A stretch of 64,000 nt of DNA from Enterobacteriaceae bacterium RIT693 (GCA_009668225.1 WJYK01000001.1:496001-560000), one strand, 5' to 3'; numbered from the stretch's first letter, positions 8,475 through 17,299 are shown. Notes: generated from the sequence alone by a model not told the origin. Numbers and translations are program-made.

Positions 8475-9845
8475 TTAGAACAGGTTAAGCAGATCGCTGA
8501 AGATCCGATCGCCCGTGGCGATGACCTTCAGGTTAGCCTGATAAGACTGCATATAAATTTGCAGATTAATGGCCTCTTCGTCTTCATTAACCGCGCTCAG
8601 GTTGTCGCGCTGAACCTGTGCCTGGTTGGCCACCGCGACGGCGGCCTCCTGCTCGGTTTTGTTCTGGCGGCTGGCAATCCCGATGCGGGAGATAATCGCC
8701 GCGGCGCCTTCGTTGAGGCTCATGTTGCCGAGGCCGCCAATGTTCGTTTTGCTGTTTTTAATATCGATCAGCCGCTGCAGGTTGTCGCCGTTGCCGGGCT
8801 CATCTGCCGCGCCGGACAGCGCAATTTCATCCGGATTCAGATCGGTGACCTGCAGCATGCCTGCACTATTGCTCGGGTCAAAAATAAACAGCGGCTTACC
8901 TGGATTACCGTTGAGATCGAACCCCTGAGCCAGCTGATTGTTAAACAGATCTGCGATCGCTTCGGCCATGCCCTGAATCGAGTTCTGCATCTCTTTCAGC
9001 GTGGTCGTTTCATAGTCGTAGAGCGCGCCAAGCTGGCCACCCGCTGACGGGTTGAGGCTAAATTCGCTGGTAGAAAATTTAAGGCTCAAGGTACTGTTGC
9101 CGTTGGCATCCACACTCGCCTTCATCTCACCGGCCGTTTTACCACTCACTAACGGCTGACCGCCCTTGAGGGCAACGGTATAGCTCCCTGCACCATCTTC
9201 AGTGACTTTTACATCGGCCAGCTCGCTAAGTTTTTTTACCAGCTCGTCGCGCTGATCGCGCAGCACGCTGCTGTTGCCGCCGGTAGACTCCAGCTCGATG
9301 ATTTTCTGGTTGTAGCTGGCAATGCCGGCACTCAACGAGTTGATGCTGTCTACCGCCGCATTGCGCTGGGTAGAGAGCGAATTTTTCTGGCTGTTGATGA
9401 AGTCATTCATGCTGTTAAAACGCGTGGCTAACGAATTCGCCTGATTTAACAGCTGCTGGCGCAGTGCCGGAGATTCCGGCTGAGTGGTCATCGCGCTCAG
9501 GGCGCCAAAAAACTCGTCCAGTCCGTTACCCAGGCTCGTAGAGTCGGTACCAATCACCTCTTCCAGCGCGCCAAGATACTGCTGCCCCGAGGTGAAATAG
9601 CTGGCTTTGGTGTTCGTCTGCCAGACCTGATTCACCAGGTACTGGTTAGAAATACGACGAATGCTGTCCACCTGCACGCCGTTTCCTGCGGACAGACCGA
9701 CCTGGCCCATTGGCCCCATCGAACTTTGCAGCAGGCCCTGGCGGCTGTAGCCCGGCGTCAGCAGGTTGGCAATGTTCATCGAGGTGACGCTCATCCCCGT
9801 TTGTGCTGCCTGAATGCCGCTGTAGGCGATATTAATCATGCTCAT
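8475..9845 (-). CDS. flgK: Flagellar hook-associated protein FlgK (lateral type)
   Basis: HAP1, inner hook-filament junction protein, exported by the flagellar type III system. The 456-residue protein begins MSMINIAYSGIQAAQTGMSVTSMNIANLLTPGYSRQG, the conserved rod/hook-family N-terminal helix with the NIAN..TPGYSRQ motif, and ends with INLQIYMQSYQANLKVIATGDRIFSDLLNLF, the conserved C-terminal helix. It is shorter than E. coli FlgK (about 547) because the variable middle domain is reduced, as is usual in lateral systems. It starts 3 bases after the flgJ stop. Confidence 0.93.
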   Translation of the reverse strand: MSMINIAYSGIQAAQTGMSVTSMNIANLLTPGYSRQGLLQSSMGPMGQVGLSAGNGVQVDSIRRISNQYLVNQVWQTNTKASYFTSGQQYLGALEEVIGTDSTSLGNGLDEFFGALSAMTTQPESPALRQQLLNQANSLATRFNSMNDFINSQKNSLSTQRNAAVDSINSLSAGIASYNQKIIELESTGGNSSVLRDQRDELVKKLSELADVKVTEDGAGSYTVALKGGQPLVSGKTAGEMKASVDANGNSTLSLKFSTSEFSLNPSAGGQLGALYDYETTTLKEMQNSIQGMAEAIADLFNNQLAQGFDLNGNPGKPLFIFDPSNSAGMLQVTDLNPDEIALSGAADEPGNGDNLQRLIDIKNSKTNIGGLGNMSLNEGAAAIISRIGIASRQNKTEQEAAVAVANQAQVQRDNLSAVNEDEEAINLQIYMQSYQANLKVIATGDRIFSDLLNLF

Positions 9846-9848
9846 CTG

Positions 9849-10238
9849 TTATAACTCCTGACCGCGACGCATCACGGGGATGACCGGGGTAGATAATTCT
9901 GAGGGCTGCTGCGGTAAAGCGGCACTTTTCGCCTCTTCCTTAACGCCGGCGGGCGCCAGCTGGGCAATAATCATCCCGGCAATGCCGGTGCTGCGCTGCG
10001 AGGCCAGCTCGGAGGCCAGGCGATCGTCGTAAAAATCTCGCATCATGCGCTGCTGCTTGCTGTTGAAGGGGCTGTCCTCGGCGGCCATGGCATCCGAGGC
10101 TTTGCGCATCTGCTGCATCATCGAACGCAGGAACATCGCTTCAAACTGCTCGGCAGCCTGCTCAATGTTTTGCGGTTTTGCCTGCCCGGTCATGTCGCCG
10201 GGCAGGATGGTTTGCTGACGGTTAATCGGATTGATCAT
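9849..10238 (-). CDS. flgJ: Rod-binding protein FlgJ, N-terminal domain only
   Basis: Rod cap/scaffold protein. Only the rod-binding domain is present (129 residues; signatures AAEQFEAMFLRSMMQQMRKAS and the SPFNSKQQRMMRDFYDDRLASELAS stretch). The muramidase (glucosaminidase) domain that follows in the roughly 313-residue E. coli protein is absent, with a clean stop instead. Single-domain FlgJ is known in several lateral and alphaproteobacterial systems, where a separate enzyme opens the peptidoglycan. No such enzyme gene was seen in the window. Confidence 0.9.
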   Translation of the reverse strand: MINPINRQQTILPGDMTGQAKPQNIEQAAEQFEAMFLRSMMQQMRKASDAMAAEDSPFNSKQQRMMRDFYDDRLASELASQRSTGIAGMIIAQLAPAGVKEEAKSAALPQQPSELSTPVIPVMRRGQEL

Positions 10239-10247
10239 GTGGGGTCC

Positions 10248-11339
10248 TTAAATCACCACCAGCTCGGCATCCAGCGCGCCGGCTTCATGCAGCGCCTGTA
10301 AAATCGCCATCGTGTCGTCCGGTGCCGCGCCCAGGCTGTTAATGGTGCTCACAATGCTGCGCAGGCTGGTTCCGGCCGGAATAGTGACCATCTGGCCGCG
10401 CCCGCGATTAACGTTGACGTCGCTGTCCGGCGTAACCACGGTGCGTCCCTGGCTCAACGCCCCCGGCTGGCTGACGTTACTGCTTTCACGAATGGTGACC
10501 GTCAGGTTACCGTGAGAAACGGCGGCGGCACGTACCACCACGCCATCGCCGATAACTACCGTGCCGGTACGGGCGTTAAACACCACGCGCGGAGGCTGTT
10601 TCCCGGCGTTTACCTGCACGTCTTCCAGCATCGACATAAATCTCACGCGCTCGCCCGGATCCATCGGTGCCCTTACCGCCACGTTTGTCGCGCTTTGTGC
10701 GGTCGCCGTGTTCGCGCCAAAGGCGCTGTTTAGCGCTACGGCAACGTTATTGGCGGTTTTAAAACTTGGGCGCTTGAGATTAAGCATCACCTGGCTGTTG
10801 TCCTGGAAATCGGTTGGGATCTCGCGTTCAATGGACCCGCCGTTCGGCACACGCCCTACCGTTGGCGTATTCACGGTGACGCTTGAGCCGCTGTTCCCTT
10901 CTGCCTTCACGCCGCCAACGACCACGTTGCCCTGCGCCAGGGCATAGACTTCGCCATCGGCGCCCCGGAGCTGGGTTAGCAGCAGCGTGCCGCCGCGCAG
11001 GCTTTTGGCGTCGCCAATGGAAGAAACGGTAACGTCAATCGACTGCCCACGAGCGTAGCCCGGCGGTAGCGTGGCGCTGATAGCGACCGCCGCAACGTTT
11101 TTCACCTTCGGGTCGATTTTTGTTGGTAGCTGCACGCCAAACTGGCGCAGCATGTTCGTCACCGACTGGCTGGTAAATTTCACCTGGTTTTTATCGCCGG
11201 AGCCATCAAGGCCGACCACCAGGCTATAGCCCACCAGCTGGTTGCCTCGCACACCCTGGATATCCACGATGTTGCCCAGCGTTTCAGCAAGCGGGCAGGT
11301 GCTCCACAGGAGCATGAGGAAAAGCGCTACGTTACGCAT
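10248..11339 (-). CDS. flgI: Flagellar P-ring protein FlgI
   Basis: Periplasmic P-ring subunit around the distal rod. The 363-residue protein has a Sec signal peptide (residues 1-18, [20 protein letters not shown]) followed by the family hallmarks [27 protein letters not shown] and ...[15 protein letters not shown]. The C-terminus [21 protein letters not shown] is typical. Length agrees with E. coli FlgI (365). It is 12 bases downstream of flgH. Confidence 0.95.
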   Translation of the reverse strand: MRNVALFLMLLWSTCPLAETLGNIVDIQGVRGNQLVGYSLVVGLDGSGDKNQVKFTSQSVTNMLRQFGVQLPTKIDPKVKNVAAVAISATLPPGYARGQSIDVTVSSIGDAKSLRGGTLLLTQLRGADGEVYALAQGNVVVGGVKAEGNSGSSVTVNTPTVGRVPNGGSIEREIPTDFQDNSQVMLNLKRPSFKTANNVAVALNSAFGANTATAQSATNVAVRAPMDPGERVRFMSMLEDVQVNAGKQPPRVVFNARTGTVVIGDGVVVRAAAVSHGNLTVTIRESSNVSQPGALSQGRTVVTPDSDVNVNRGRGQMVTIPAGTSLRSIVSTINSLGAAPDDTMAILQALHEAGALDAELVVI

Positions 11340-11351
11340 CGTCGGCTCCGG

Positions 11352-12017
11352 TTAGATAGGGAACAGCGGGTGGTTGAAGATACGCGTCAACCAGCCCGCA
11401 GCGTTCGCGTCGCTCAGCGCGCCGCGTCCTGCATACGAGATTCGGGCATTGGCGATACGCTGGGAAGAAACGGTGTTATCACGCTCCACGTCATCGGCAC
11501 GGACCAGGCCCGTTACGCGCATGTACTCGTCGCCCTGGTTAAGGGTGAGCCACTTCTCGCCGCGCACCGCCAGCACGCCGTTTGGCAGCACTTTGAACAC
11601 CGCGACGGTAATCGAGCCACGCAGGCTATTTTGCTGCTGGGAGCTGGCGTTGCCGTTGAAATTACGATCGCCGTCGACGGAACCACTAAGCTTCTCAACC
11701 GAATGGCCAAAAGCCTGCGGCACGCCAAGCGTGACGTCATTTTTCTTGCCAAAGTTAGTTCGCGCCTGCTTACTGGCCTGGGTAGACTCATCGAGACGTA
11801 CGGTCAGAATATCCCCCACACGATAGGCACGACGGTCCTGGGTCAGCGACCAGTTATAGCCGCCGTTGTAGACGCCGCCGCCCTGCACCGCCGTATCCGG
11901 CATGACAAAATCTTCCGGCGGCGCAAAGGCCGCATCGTCTTTATGCACCAGCAAAGCCGGGCTTTCACACCCGGCCAGCATCAATGCCAGTAAACCGATA
12001 ACACCCTGCTTTTTCAT
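11352..12017 (-). CDS. flgH: Flagellar L-ring lipoprotein FlgH
   Basis: Outer-membrane L-ring subunit. With the ATG at 12017 the protein is 221 residues and starts MKKQGVIGLLALMLAGCES, an obvious lipoprotein signal with lipobox LAGC. This start is preferred over a GTG 12 bases upstream because of the GAGAG just before it and the compact signal. The body has the family elements GDILTVRLDESTQASKQARTNFGKKN and GNASSQQQNSLRGSITVAVFKVLPNGVLAVRGEKWL. Same operon as flgG and flgI. Confidence 0.94.
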   Translation of the reverse strand: MKKQGVIGLLALMLAGCESPALLVHKDDAAFAPPEDFVMPDTAVQGGGVYNGGYNWSLTQDRRAYRVGDILTVRLDESTQASKQARTNFGKKNDVTLGVPQAFGHSVEKLSGSVDGDRNFNGNASSQQQNSLRGSITVAVFKVLPNGVLAVRGEKWLTLNQGDEYMRVTGLVRADDVERDNTVSSQRIANARISYAGRGALSDANAAGWLTRIFNHPLFPI

Positions 12018-12044
12018 GACTCTCTTCACTTCATTAACCCATCA

Positions 12045-12830
12045 TTACATCGTCTGGGTGACAAACTTGAGCATATCGTCGGCGGCGGACACCATCTTGG
12101 CGTTCATTTCGTAGGCACGCTGAACGGTTATCATGTCCACCATCTCTTCAACGACCTGCACGTTAGATCCTTCAAGCGACCCTTGCTCCAGCTGACCAAA
12201 CGCCTCTTCGCCGGGGATCCCTTCCACCGCTTCGCCGCTGGCAGCGGTTTCGCGATACAGGTTGCCCCCTACGGCTTCCAGGCCGGCCGGATTGACGAAG
12301 TTCACCAGGGTAATCTGCCCCAGCTCAACCGGATCGGTTTCCCCGCCAACCTGCGCCATCACGGTGCCGTCCTTTGCGATTTGCAGTTCTTTGGTGTTCG
12401 CCGGCAGCTCAATTTGCGGTACCAGCGGCAGGCCAGCGGCGTTGGTTATTACCCCTTCCTGATTACGCTGCAGGTTTCCGGCGCGGGTATAGGCGATTTC
12501 GCCATCCGGCGTCTCCACCTGGAAAAAACCCTGCCCGGTAATCGCCACATCCAGATCCTGCCCGGTGTTCTGGATATTGCCGGTAGAGAACTCTTTCTGC
12601 GTGCCGACGATTTTCACGCCGCTGCCAAACTGAATGCCGGTTGGCGCGGTATTGTTTTGATCGAGCTGGCCGCCCGGCGTACGCTGGTTCTGATAAAACA
12701 GATCCGAGAACATTACGCGGTCGCGCTTAAATCCGGAGGTATTCACGTTGGCGAGGTTATTGGAAATCGCGCCCATTTTGGCGTCCTGCGCCGCGAGCCC
12801 GGTTTTACTTATCCATAAAGCTGGATTCAT
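12045..12830 (-). CDS. flgG: Distal rod protein FlgG
   Basis: Subunit of the distal flagellar rod, 261 residues, the usual length. Starts MNPALWISKTGLAAQDAKMGAISNNLANVNTSGFKRDRVMFSDLFYQ, with the rod-family NNLANVNT.GFK motif, and ends VQRAYEMNAKMVSAADDMLKFVTQTM, the conserved C-terminal helix. The inserted YQNQRTPGGQL stretch near residues 47-57 is the FlgG-specific segment associated with rod rigidity. Lies 18 bases downstream of flgF. Confidence 0.96.
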   Translation of the reverse strand: MNPALWISKTGLAAQDAKMGAISNNLANVNTSGFKRDRVMFSDLFYQNQRTPGGQLDQNNTAPTGIQFGSGVKIVGTQKEFSTGNIQNTGQDLDVAITGQGFFQVETPDGEIAYTRAGNLQRNQEGVITNAAGLPLVPQIELPANTKELQIAKDGTVMAQVGGETDPVELGQITLVNFVNPAGLEAVGGNLYRETAASGEAVEGIPGEEAFGQLEQGSLEGSNVQVVEEMVDMITVQRAYEMNAKMVSAADDMLKFVTQTM

Positions 12831-12848
12831 CGTTCGTTATCCTTGTAA

Positions 12849-13580
12849 TCAACTGCCGCGCAGCAGGCGATTGCCCGCCGTGGCCAGATCTTCCGCCGCT
12901 TTCATCATCTTGATCTGCGCTTCGAACTGACGGTTCAGCGCAATGCTCGACACCATCTCGCTGATGGCCGAAACGTTGGCGCTTTCCAGGTGCCCGGAGG
13001 CCACCATGACTTCTTCGTTGCGCGGATTGTTCAGCGCGTTCGTGACGAGGAACCCGGCGCTGTTTTTTTGCAGCTGCCCGGCGGGAATATCCACCAGCTT
13101 AAGGCGATCAATATCAATCGGTTCAGCCGGGCCGCCGTCATCCGGCACAATGCTTATCACCCCATCCTGAGCAATCGAGATCTGTGAAAAAGGTGGCAGC
13201 ACGATAGGTCCGTTATCCCCTTCCACCGGCAGACCGTTAATCGTCAAATCCCCTTCCGGGCCAACGTCGATTTGCCCGTTGCGGGTATAGACTTCGCGAT
13301 TACCGCTGCTGAGGGCTATCAGGCCGCTCCCGCGCAGGGCAACGTCGAGGTCACGGCCCGTCTGCTTCATCGCGCCCGGCGTCATATCAACGCCGCCGTT
13401 GGTCGGCTGCACCAGATAGCGCGAGTCATACCCCGCGCCTTCAATCTGCTGCGCCTGAGCGCTTTCCAGATCGCTGCGAAACCCCTGGGTATTCACGTTC
13501 GCCAGGTTGTTGGCGTGGATCTGCTGCTGGGACAGGCTGCGGTTTGCGCCGCTGACGGCGGTGTAAATTAAGTGATCCAT
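12849..13580 (-). CDS. flgF: Proximal rod protein FlgF
   Basis: Proximal rod subunit, 243 residues. N-terminal MDHLIYTAVSGANRSLSQQQIHANNLANVNTQGFRSDLESAQ carries the NNLAN(V)NT.GF signature. The C-terminus SSIALNRQFEAQIKMMKAAEDLATAGNRLLR is typical of FlgF. Its first base is the last base of the upstream flgE stop region, so translation is probably coupled. No abnormality seen. Confidence 0.95.
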   Translation of the reverse strand: MDHLIYTAVSGANRSLSQQQIHANNLANVNTQGFRSDLESAQAQQIEGAGYDSRYLVQPTNGGVDMTPGAMKQTGRDLDVALRGSGLIALSSGNREVYTRNGQIDVGPEGDLTINGLPVEGDNGPIVLPPFSQISIAQDGVISIVPDDGGPAEPIDIDRLKLVDIPAGQLQKNSAGFLVTNALNNPRNEEVMVASGHLESANVSAISEMVSSIALNRQFEAQIKMMKAAEDLATAGNRLLRGS

Positions 13581-14773
13581 TACACGGCCTGGAACAGCGC
13601 GTTCATCATGCTGTCGTTGGTGCTGATAACCTTAGTGTTTGCCTGGTAATTACGCTGGGCGCTCATCAGCCCAACCAGTTCCGAGGTCAAATCAACGTTT
13701 GACGCTTCCAGCGCGCCGGCTTTGATTGCGCCCAGCAAACCACTGCCAGGTGCGCCGGTCAGTGGCGTACCGGAAGCCACGGTCTGCATCCAGGTGGTGC
13801 CATCCTGCGCGGCAAGCCCGTTAGGGTTAGCAAAGTTCGCTAAAATCAGCTGCCCCTGCAGCATGCGCTCACCGTTAGAGAAGGTGGCATAGACGGATCC
13901 GTCTTCATCAATCTGCTGGCCGGTTTTCTCGCCGGACGCATAACCGTTACCCTTGTTTTTGCTGACCGAGAAATCAGAGCCGTACTGCGTGGTGCCGGTG
14001 TAGTTCAGGTCGACAGACAGCGACTGTGCGCCTGGAATATCAATAGACAGCTCAACGGCCCCGTTTGGCGCGCTCAGAATGCCCTGATCGCTGAAGGTCA
14101 GGGTTTGGCTCGCCGGGTTAGTCAGCGGCTGGTCGTCCATGTAGTAATAAACTTCCCAGGTATTTTCGTCGGTTTTAACAAAATATTGGTTGATGGTGTG
14201 CTCACGGCCCAGCGAGTCGTATACCTGGGTCGCATAGGTGTTGTTATAAGAGGTGTTGTCTTTAGGATCGAATGTGGCAGTAACAGGCTTTTCCGCGCGG
14301 GCATCGAGGTTAGCGGTAAAATCTAAACCGTCGGTAGGCTTAGCCGGGATAGAGCCGCTGCTGATGGTCAAATTGCCGACGCTGCCCACCTGCAGCACGC
14401 CGTTCGCATCCACCGGATAGCCCTGCAGGTTCATGCCGGAGCTGTTGATCAGGTTTCCGTTGCTGTCGGTGCCGAAATAGCCCGCACGGGTATAGGCTGT
14501 TGTTCCCGCACTATCGCGCACGACGAAGAAACCGTTGCCGGAGATAGCCAAATCCAGGCCATTACCGGTGGCATTGATAGCCCCACCACGGGTAATGCTC
14601 TGGGTGATGCCGGTCACGCCCACGCCAAGCGGCTGGCTTTGGGCGTACAGTGCGGCAAACTCCGCGCGACCGGACTTAAACCCTACGGTACCGGAGTTAG
14701 CGATATTGTTAGAAATCGCATTCAGCTGTTCGGTGATGGCGTTAAGGCCGGAGGTGGCAATACTAAAGCTCAT
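13580..14773 (-). CDS. flgE: Flagellar hook protein FlgE
   Basis: Structural subunit of the hook. The 397-residue protein begins MSFSIATSGLNAITEQLNAISNNIANSGTVGFKSGRAEFAALYAQ, the hook-family N-terminus, and ends VGLMSAQRNYQANTKVISTNDSMMNALFQAV. The middle contains the variable hook D1/D2 domains. Length equals that of classical FlgE (about 400). Encoded 34 bases after flgD. The length regulator FliK, which normally stops hook growth, is not in the window. Confidence 0.96.
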   Translation of the reverse strand: MSFSIATSGLNAITEQLNAISNNIANSGTVGFKSGRAEFAALYAQSQPLGVGVTGITQSITRGGAINATGNGLDLAISGNGFFVVRDSAGTTAYTRAGYFGTDSNGNLINSSGMNLQGYPVDANGVLQVGSVGNLTISSGSIPAKPTDGLDFTANLDARAEKPVTATFDPKDNTSYNNTYATQVYDSLGREHTINQYFVKTDENTWEVYYYMDDQPLTNPASQTLTFSDQGILSAPNGAVELSIDIPGAQSLSVDLNYTGTTQYGSDFSVSKNKGNGYASGEKTGQQIDEDGSVYATFSNGERMLQGQLILANFANPNGLAAQDGTTWMQTVASGTPLTGAPGSGLLGAIKAGALEASNVDLTSELVGLMSAQRNYQANTKVISTNDSMMNALFQAV

Positions 14774-14807
14774 GTTATGTCTTCCTGATTAATGCTTCTG
14801 ACCCGGC

Positions 14808-15482
14808 TCATGCCTTTACAGCAGGGGCAGGTTGTCCAAATTGAGTGATATAGTTGTAGGCAATTTCGCCCAGCCCCGAGATGTTCAGCATGGTCGGGCT
14901 GCCGTCCAGCGGGATGCGCACGTTATTGACAATGCCACCGAGCTCGACCGGAACTTTCTCTTCCCCGGTATCGGTCACCACGCTAAGCGTGTATTTCCCT
15001 TCCGCCAGACCCAGCGCTTCCGGATCGATAGCAAAATCCACCTGCCCGGCTTCTTGTTTGCCCAGCTCAATTTTGTGCTCGGAACCGGCTGAGTCTTTGA
15101 CGATAACGGTGACAACACCTGCGGCATGTTCCAGCGTCAGGCGTCCGTCTACGGTCGTTGTCCCGTCGGTGCTAAAGCTGTCGCTCTGTACCATCACCTT
15201 TTGTCCAACCAGGTTACCGGTGGTAAGCGTTTGCAGGTTGTCCATTAACACCGAGTTATTGGCCATCAGCTGTGACATGGTTTCCATTGACTGCACCTGA
15301 GTGAGCTGCGCCAGCTGGCTGACATATTCGGTGCCGTCCGTCGGGTTTAACGGATCCTGATTTTGGATCTGCGCAACCAGCAGCTGCATAAACAGGCTGT
15401 TCATACCGGCGGCGCTGCCGTTGCTTGCCACGCTGCTGCCGCCGCTGGCGCTAAAGGTACTCGCGTCGTTATTTACGTTCAT
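14808..15482 (-). CDS. flgD: Hook-cap / hook assembly scaffold FlgD
   Basis: FlgD caps the growing hook. The 224-residue protein has the conserved N-terminal core FMQLLVAQIQNQDPLNPTDGTEYVSQLAQLTQVQSMETMS followed by FlgD Tudor-like/FnIII domains. The start at 15482 (MNVNNDASTF) is chosen because GGAG lies 8 bases upstream and the flgC stop codon is 1 base before it (TGAAATG), which indicates coupling. An upstream in-frame TTG lies inside flgC and is less likely. Confidence 0.93.
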   Translation of the reverse strand: MNVNNDASTFSASGGSSVASNGSAAGMNSLFMQLLVAQIQNQDPLNPTDGTEYVSQLAQLTQVQSMETMSQLMANNSVLMDNLQTLTTGNLVGQKVMVQSDSFSTDGTTTVDGRLTLEHAAGVVTVIVKDSAGSEHKIELGKQEAGQVDFAIDPEALGLAEGKYTLSVVTDTGEEKVPVELGGIVNNVRIPLDGSPTMLNISGLGEIAYNYITQFGQPAPAVKA

Positions 15483-15483
15483 T

Positions 15484-15909
15484 TCACACTTCTCCAAGGC
15501 GCAGCAGGCTTTGTTGCATGCTTTTCACGCTGTTAAGCACGTCAACATTGGTTTCAAAACTGCGTGAGGCCGACATCATGTCCGCCATCTCTTCCACTAC
15601 GTTCACATCCGGGTAGTAGACGTAGCCCCGGTCATCGGCCATGGGATGGTTCGGTTCATAACGCTGTACCGCATTGCCGGTTTCAACCACATCCATGACC
15701 TGCACTCTTGCGCCGGTCAGCGCCCGGTTACCCATCAGCTCATCGTTCTGATAAACCGAGGCAAACACCGGGCGACGCGCTTTGTAGACGCCATTTTCCG
15801 TCGCCGAGGGGGCGTCGGCGTTCGCCATGTTGCTGGCGATGGTGTTCAGGCGAACGGTCTGCGCCGTCATAGCCGAGCCTGAGACACGGTAGATATTGTT
15901 AAATGCCAT
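15484..15909 (-). CDS. flgC: Proximal rod protein FlgC
   Basis: Proximal rod subunit, 141 residues, close to the usual 134-140. The start MAFNNIYRVSGSAMTAQTVRLNTIASNMANADAPS carries the S.MANADA motif, and the end VVEEMADMMSASRSFETNVDVLNSVKSMQQSLLRLGEV is the canonical FlgC C-terminus. The stop codon nearly abuts the flgD start. Confidence 0.95.
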   Translation of the reverse strand: MAFNNIYRVSGSAMTAQTVRLNTIASNMANADAPSATENGVYKARRPVFASVYQNDELMGNRALTGARVQVMDVVETGNAVQRYEPNHPMADDRGYVYYPDVNVVEEMADMMSASRSFETNVDVLNSVKSMQQSLLRLGEV

Positions 15910-15931
15910 CTTGCATGGTTACCTAAGTCCG

Positions 15932-16282
15932 TTATTTCCCTTCGATAGCCTTTTTCAGGCCAACAAATTTCATATTCAAAAACGCCAGGCTTGCCTGGTA
16001 GTCCTGAACATTTTTCGAAAACTCAGCCTGCTCCACGTCTAAGGCGACGGTGTTGCCATCGGAAGAAGGCTGATACGGCACGCGATATTTTTCCTGTGGC
16101 GAAGGGTCAGTTGAAAAACTCCACGCTGAACGTTGCATCTCCGCGGCAAAATCAATATCTTTAGCCTGGAAGTTTGGGGTGTCGACGTTAGCCAGGTTGG
16201 CGGATAGCAGCTCTGCTCGGGAAAGTCGAAGTGCTACTGCCTGCGGATGAACACCCAATGCTTTGTCAAAAGAAATACTCAC
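15932..16282 (-). CDS. flgB: Proximal rod protein FlgB
   Basis: First gene of the flgB-lafW operon. The 116-residue protein from the GTG start reads MSISFDKALGVHPQAVALRLSRAELLSANLANVDTPNFQAKDIDFAAEMQ, with the FlgB NLAN.DTP..QAKDIDF signature. GTG at 16282 is chosen because GAGG lies 9 bases upstream; the ATG at 16291 would overlap that ribosome binding site. A consensus sigma-54 promoter is 59-74 bases upstream of the start. Divergent from flgA. Confidence 0.9.
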   Translation of the reverse strand: MSISFDKALGVHPQAVALRLSRAELLSANLANVDTPNFQAKDIDFAAEMQRSAWSFSTDPSPQEKYRVPYQPSSDGNTVALDVEQAEFSKNVQDYQASLAFLNMKFVGLKKAIEGK

Positions 16283-16340
16283 AGCCCACATCCTCGTGAT
16301 GAAAAAACAACGGCAAAAAATCGCTAATACATCCCTGTAT

Positions 16341-16356
16341 AGCAATTACCGTGCCA
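16341..16356 (-). promoter_or_regulatory. Sigma-54 (-24/-12) promoter for the flgB-lafW operon
   Basis: Read on the minus strand the bases are TGGCACG-GTAA-TTGCT, an exact match to the RpoN consensus TGGCACG-N4-TTGCW with GG-N10-GC spacing. It points toward flgB, with an expected transcription start near 16330 and a leader of about 50 bases. LafK, the locus-encoded sigma-54 activator, is the obvious candidate regulator, as in other lateral flagellar systems. Confidence 0.85.
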
Positions 16357-16369
16357 GAGTTTTAACATC

Positions 16370-16885
16370 ATGAATACAAAGCGTTTTACCAAATTATCTC
16401 TCCGCAAAGGGAAGCCTGATTTCCCCTTTACCTTCCGCCTCGTCGCGGCCCTGGGTTTACTGCTGTTGACCCCAGCGCTTCACGCCGCGGAACAGAAAGT
16501 CGTGGCCGCTAAAAGCGCGCTTGAGCGCGGACATGTTCTGACCCATGCGGACCTCCAGATGAAAACAATCCAGATCTCCGGAGCCCGTACCCGCTATTTA
16601 ACCGACCCCAAAGAAGCCACCGGCATGACGCTAAAACGACGCCTGCGCGCCGACCAGCCGATTACCCGCGCGCACCTCGACTCCCCGGTATTGGTTGAGC
16701 GTGGCCAGCGCGTGCTGATGGTTGCCATGCAGGACGGCATTGAAGCAAGAACGTTTGGGGAAGCAATGAAAAAGGGGCGTAAAGGCGAAGTGATTAAAGT
16801 AAAAAACGAAAGCAGTCAGCGCGTGGTCAGCGCCGTGGTTGCCGACACGGGTCTGGTGCGCATGCTCAACACCGTTACAAAATAA
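16370..16885 (+). CDS. flgA: P-ring assembly chaperone FlgA
   Basis: Periplasmic chaperone for FlgI assembly. The 171-residue protein has a basic N-terminus and a signal peptide (about residues 20-40, FRLVAALGLLLLTPALHAAE) followed by the SAF-domain region (VVAAKSALERGHVLTHADLQMKTI) and the C-terminal GQRVLMVAMQDGIEARTFGEAMKKGRKGEVIKVKNESSQRVVSAVVADTGLV. It is shorter than E. coli FlgA (219), mainly at the N-terminus, as in other lateral FlgA proteins. Divergent from flgB across 87 bases. Confidence 0.9.
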   Translation: MNTKRFTKLSLRKGKPDFPFTFRLVAALGLLLLTPALHAAEQKVVAAKSALERGHVLTHADLQMKTIQISGARTRYLTDPKEATGMTLKRRLRADQPITRAHLDSPVLVERGQRVLMVAMQDGIEARTFGEAMKKGRKGEVIKVKNESSQRVVSAVVADTGLVRMLNTVTK

Positions 16886-17023
16886 TTTTTAATTTTGCGA
16901 TTAAAGTTTTGCTGTTGCCGGGTCGCCTTACACCGATAAGGGAATGGGAAAAAGGCTTTCCTCCCCGTGGACTCACCTTGCAACCCAATAAAAACAGAAC
17001 TGTAGAGCAACCGGAGAACAGCG

Positions 17024-17296
17024 ATGAAAATTAACCCAACCCAATACAGCCAGACTGTAGCAACGCTTAGCGCTAACGCCGCCGGGCAGACTCGTCCTCA
17101 GGCAGAAGAAGGCGGAAACGTCGAGAAAACGCACCCGGTCGACCCGGTATTGGGTGAGGCACAGAACAATATGGCCGCGATGCCGGAAGTGGATATGGCA
17201 CGCGTTGAAGCAATGAAAGAAGCCATCAGCGCGGGAAAAATCAGCATCAATCTGGATGAACTGACCGGCGCGATGCAGAAATACTATCAGAGGTAG
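17024..17296 (+). CDS. flgM: Anti-sigma-28 factor FlgM
   Basis: FlgM holds flagellar sigma-28 inactive until it is exported through a finished hook. The 90-residue protein begins MKINPTQYSQTVATLSANAAGQTRPQ and has the C-terminal sigma-binding helices VDMARVEAMKEAISAGKISINLDELTGAMQKYYQ, which match the family consensus. The GGAG at 17011-17014 is correctly spaced. Notably no fliA/lafS sigma-28 gene is in the window, so its partner must be the primary-system FliA or a gene elsewhere. Confidence 0.92.
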   Translation: MKINPTQYSQTVATLSANAAGQTRPQAEEGGNVEKTHPVDPVLGEAQNNMAAMPEVDMARVEAMKEAISAGKISINLDELTGAMQKYYQR

Positions 17297-17299
17297 GTT

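Noticed and set aside
16308-16330. Second sigma-54 site reading toward flgA (GGCAAAAAATCGC)
   Set aside because: The GG-to-GC spacing is 9 rather than 10 and the rest of the consensus is poor.
16902-16939. Possible sigma-28 promoter before flgM (TAAAGTTT and ACCGATAA)
   Set aside because: Both elements are present, but 22 bases separate them instead of about 11, so they cannot act as one promoter.
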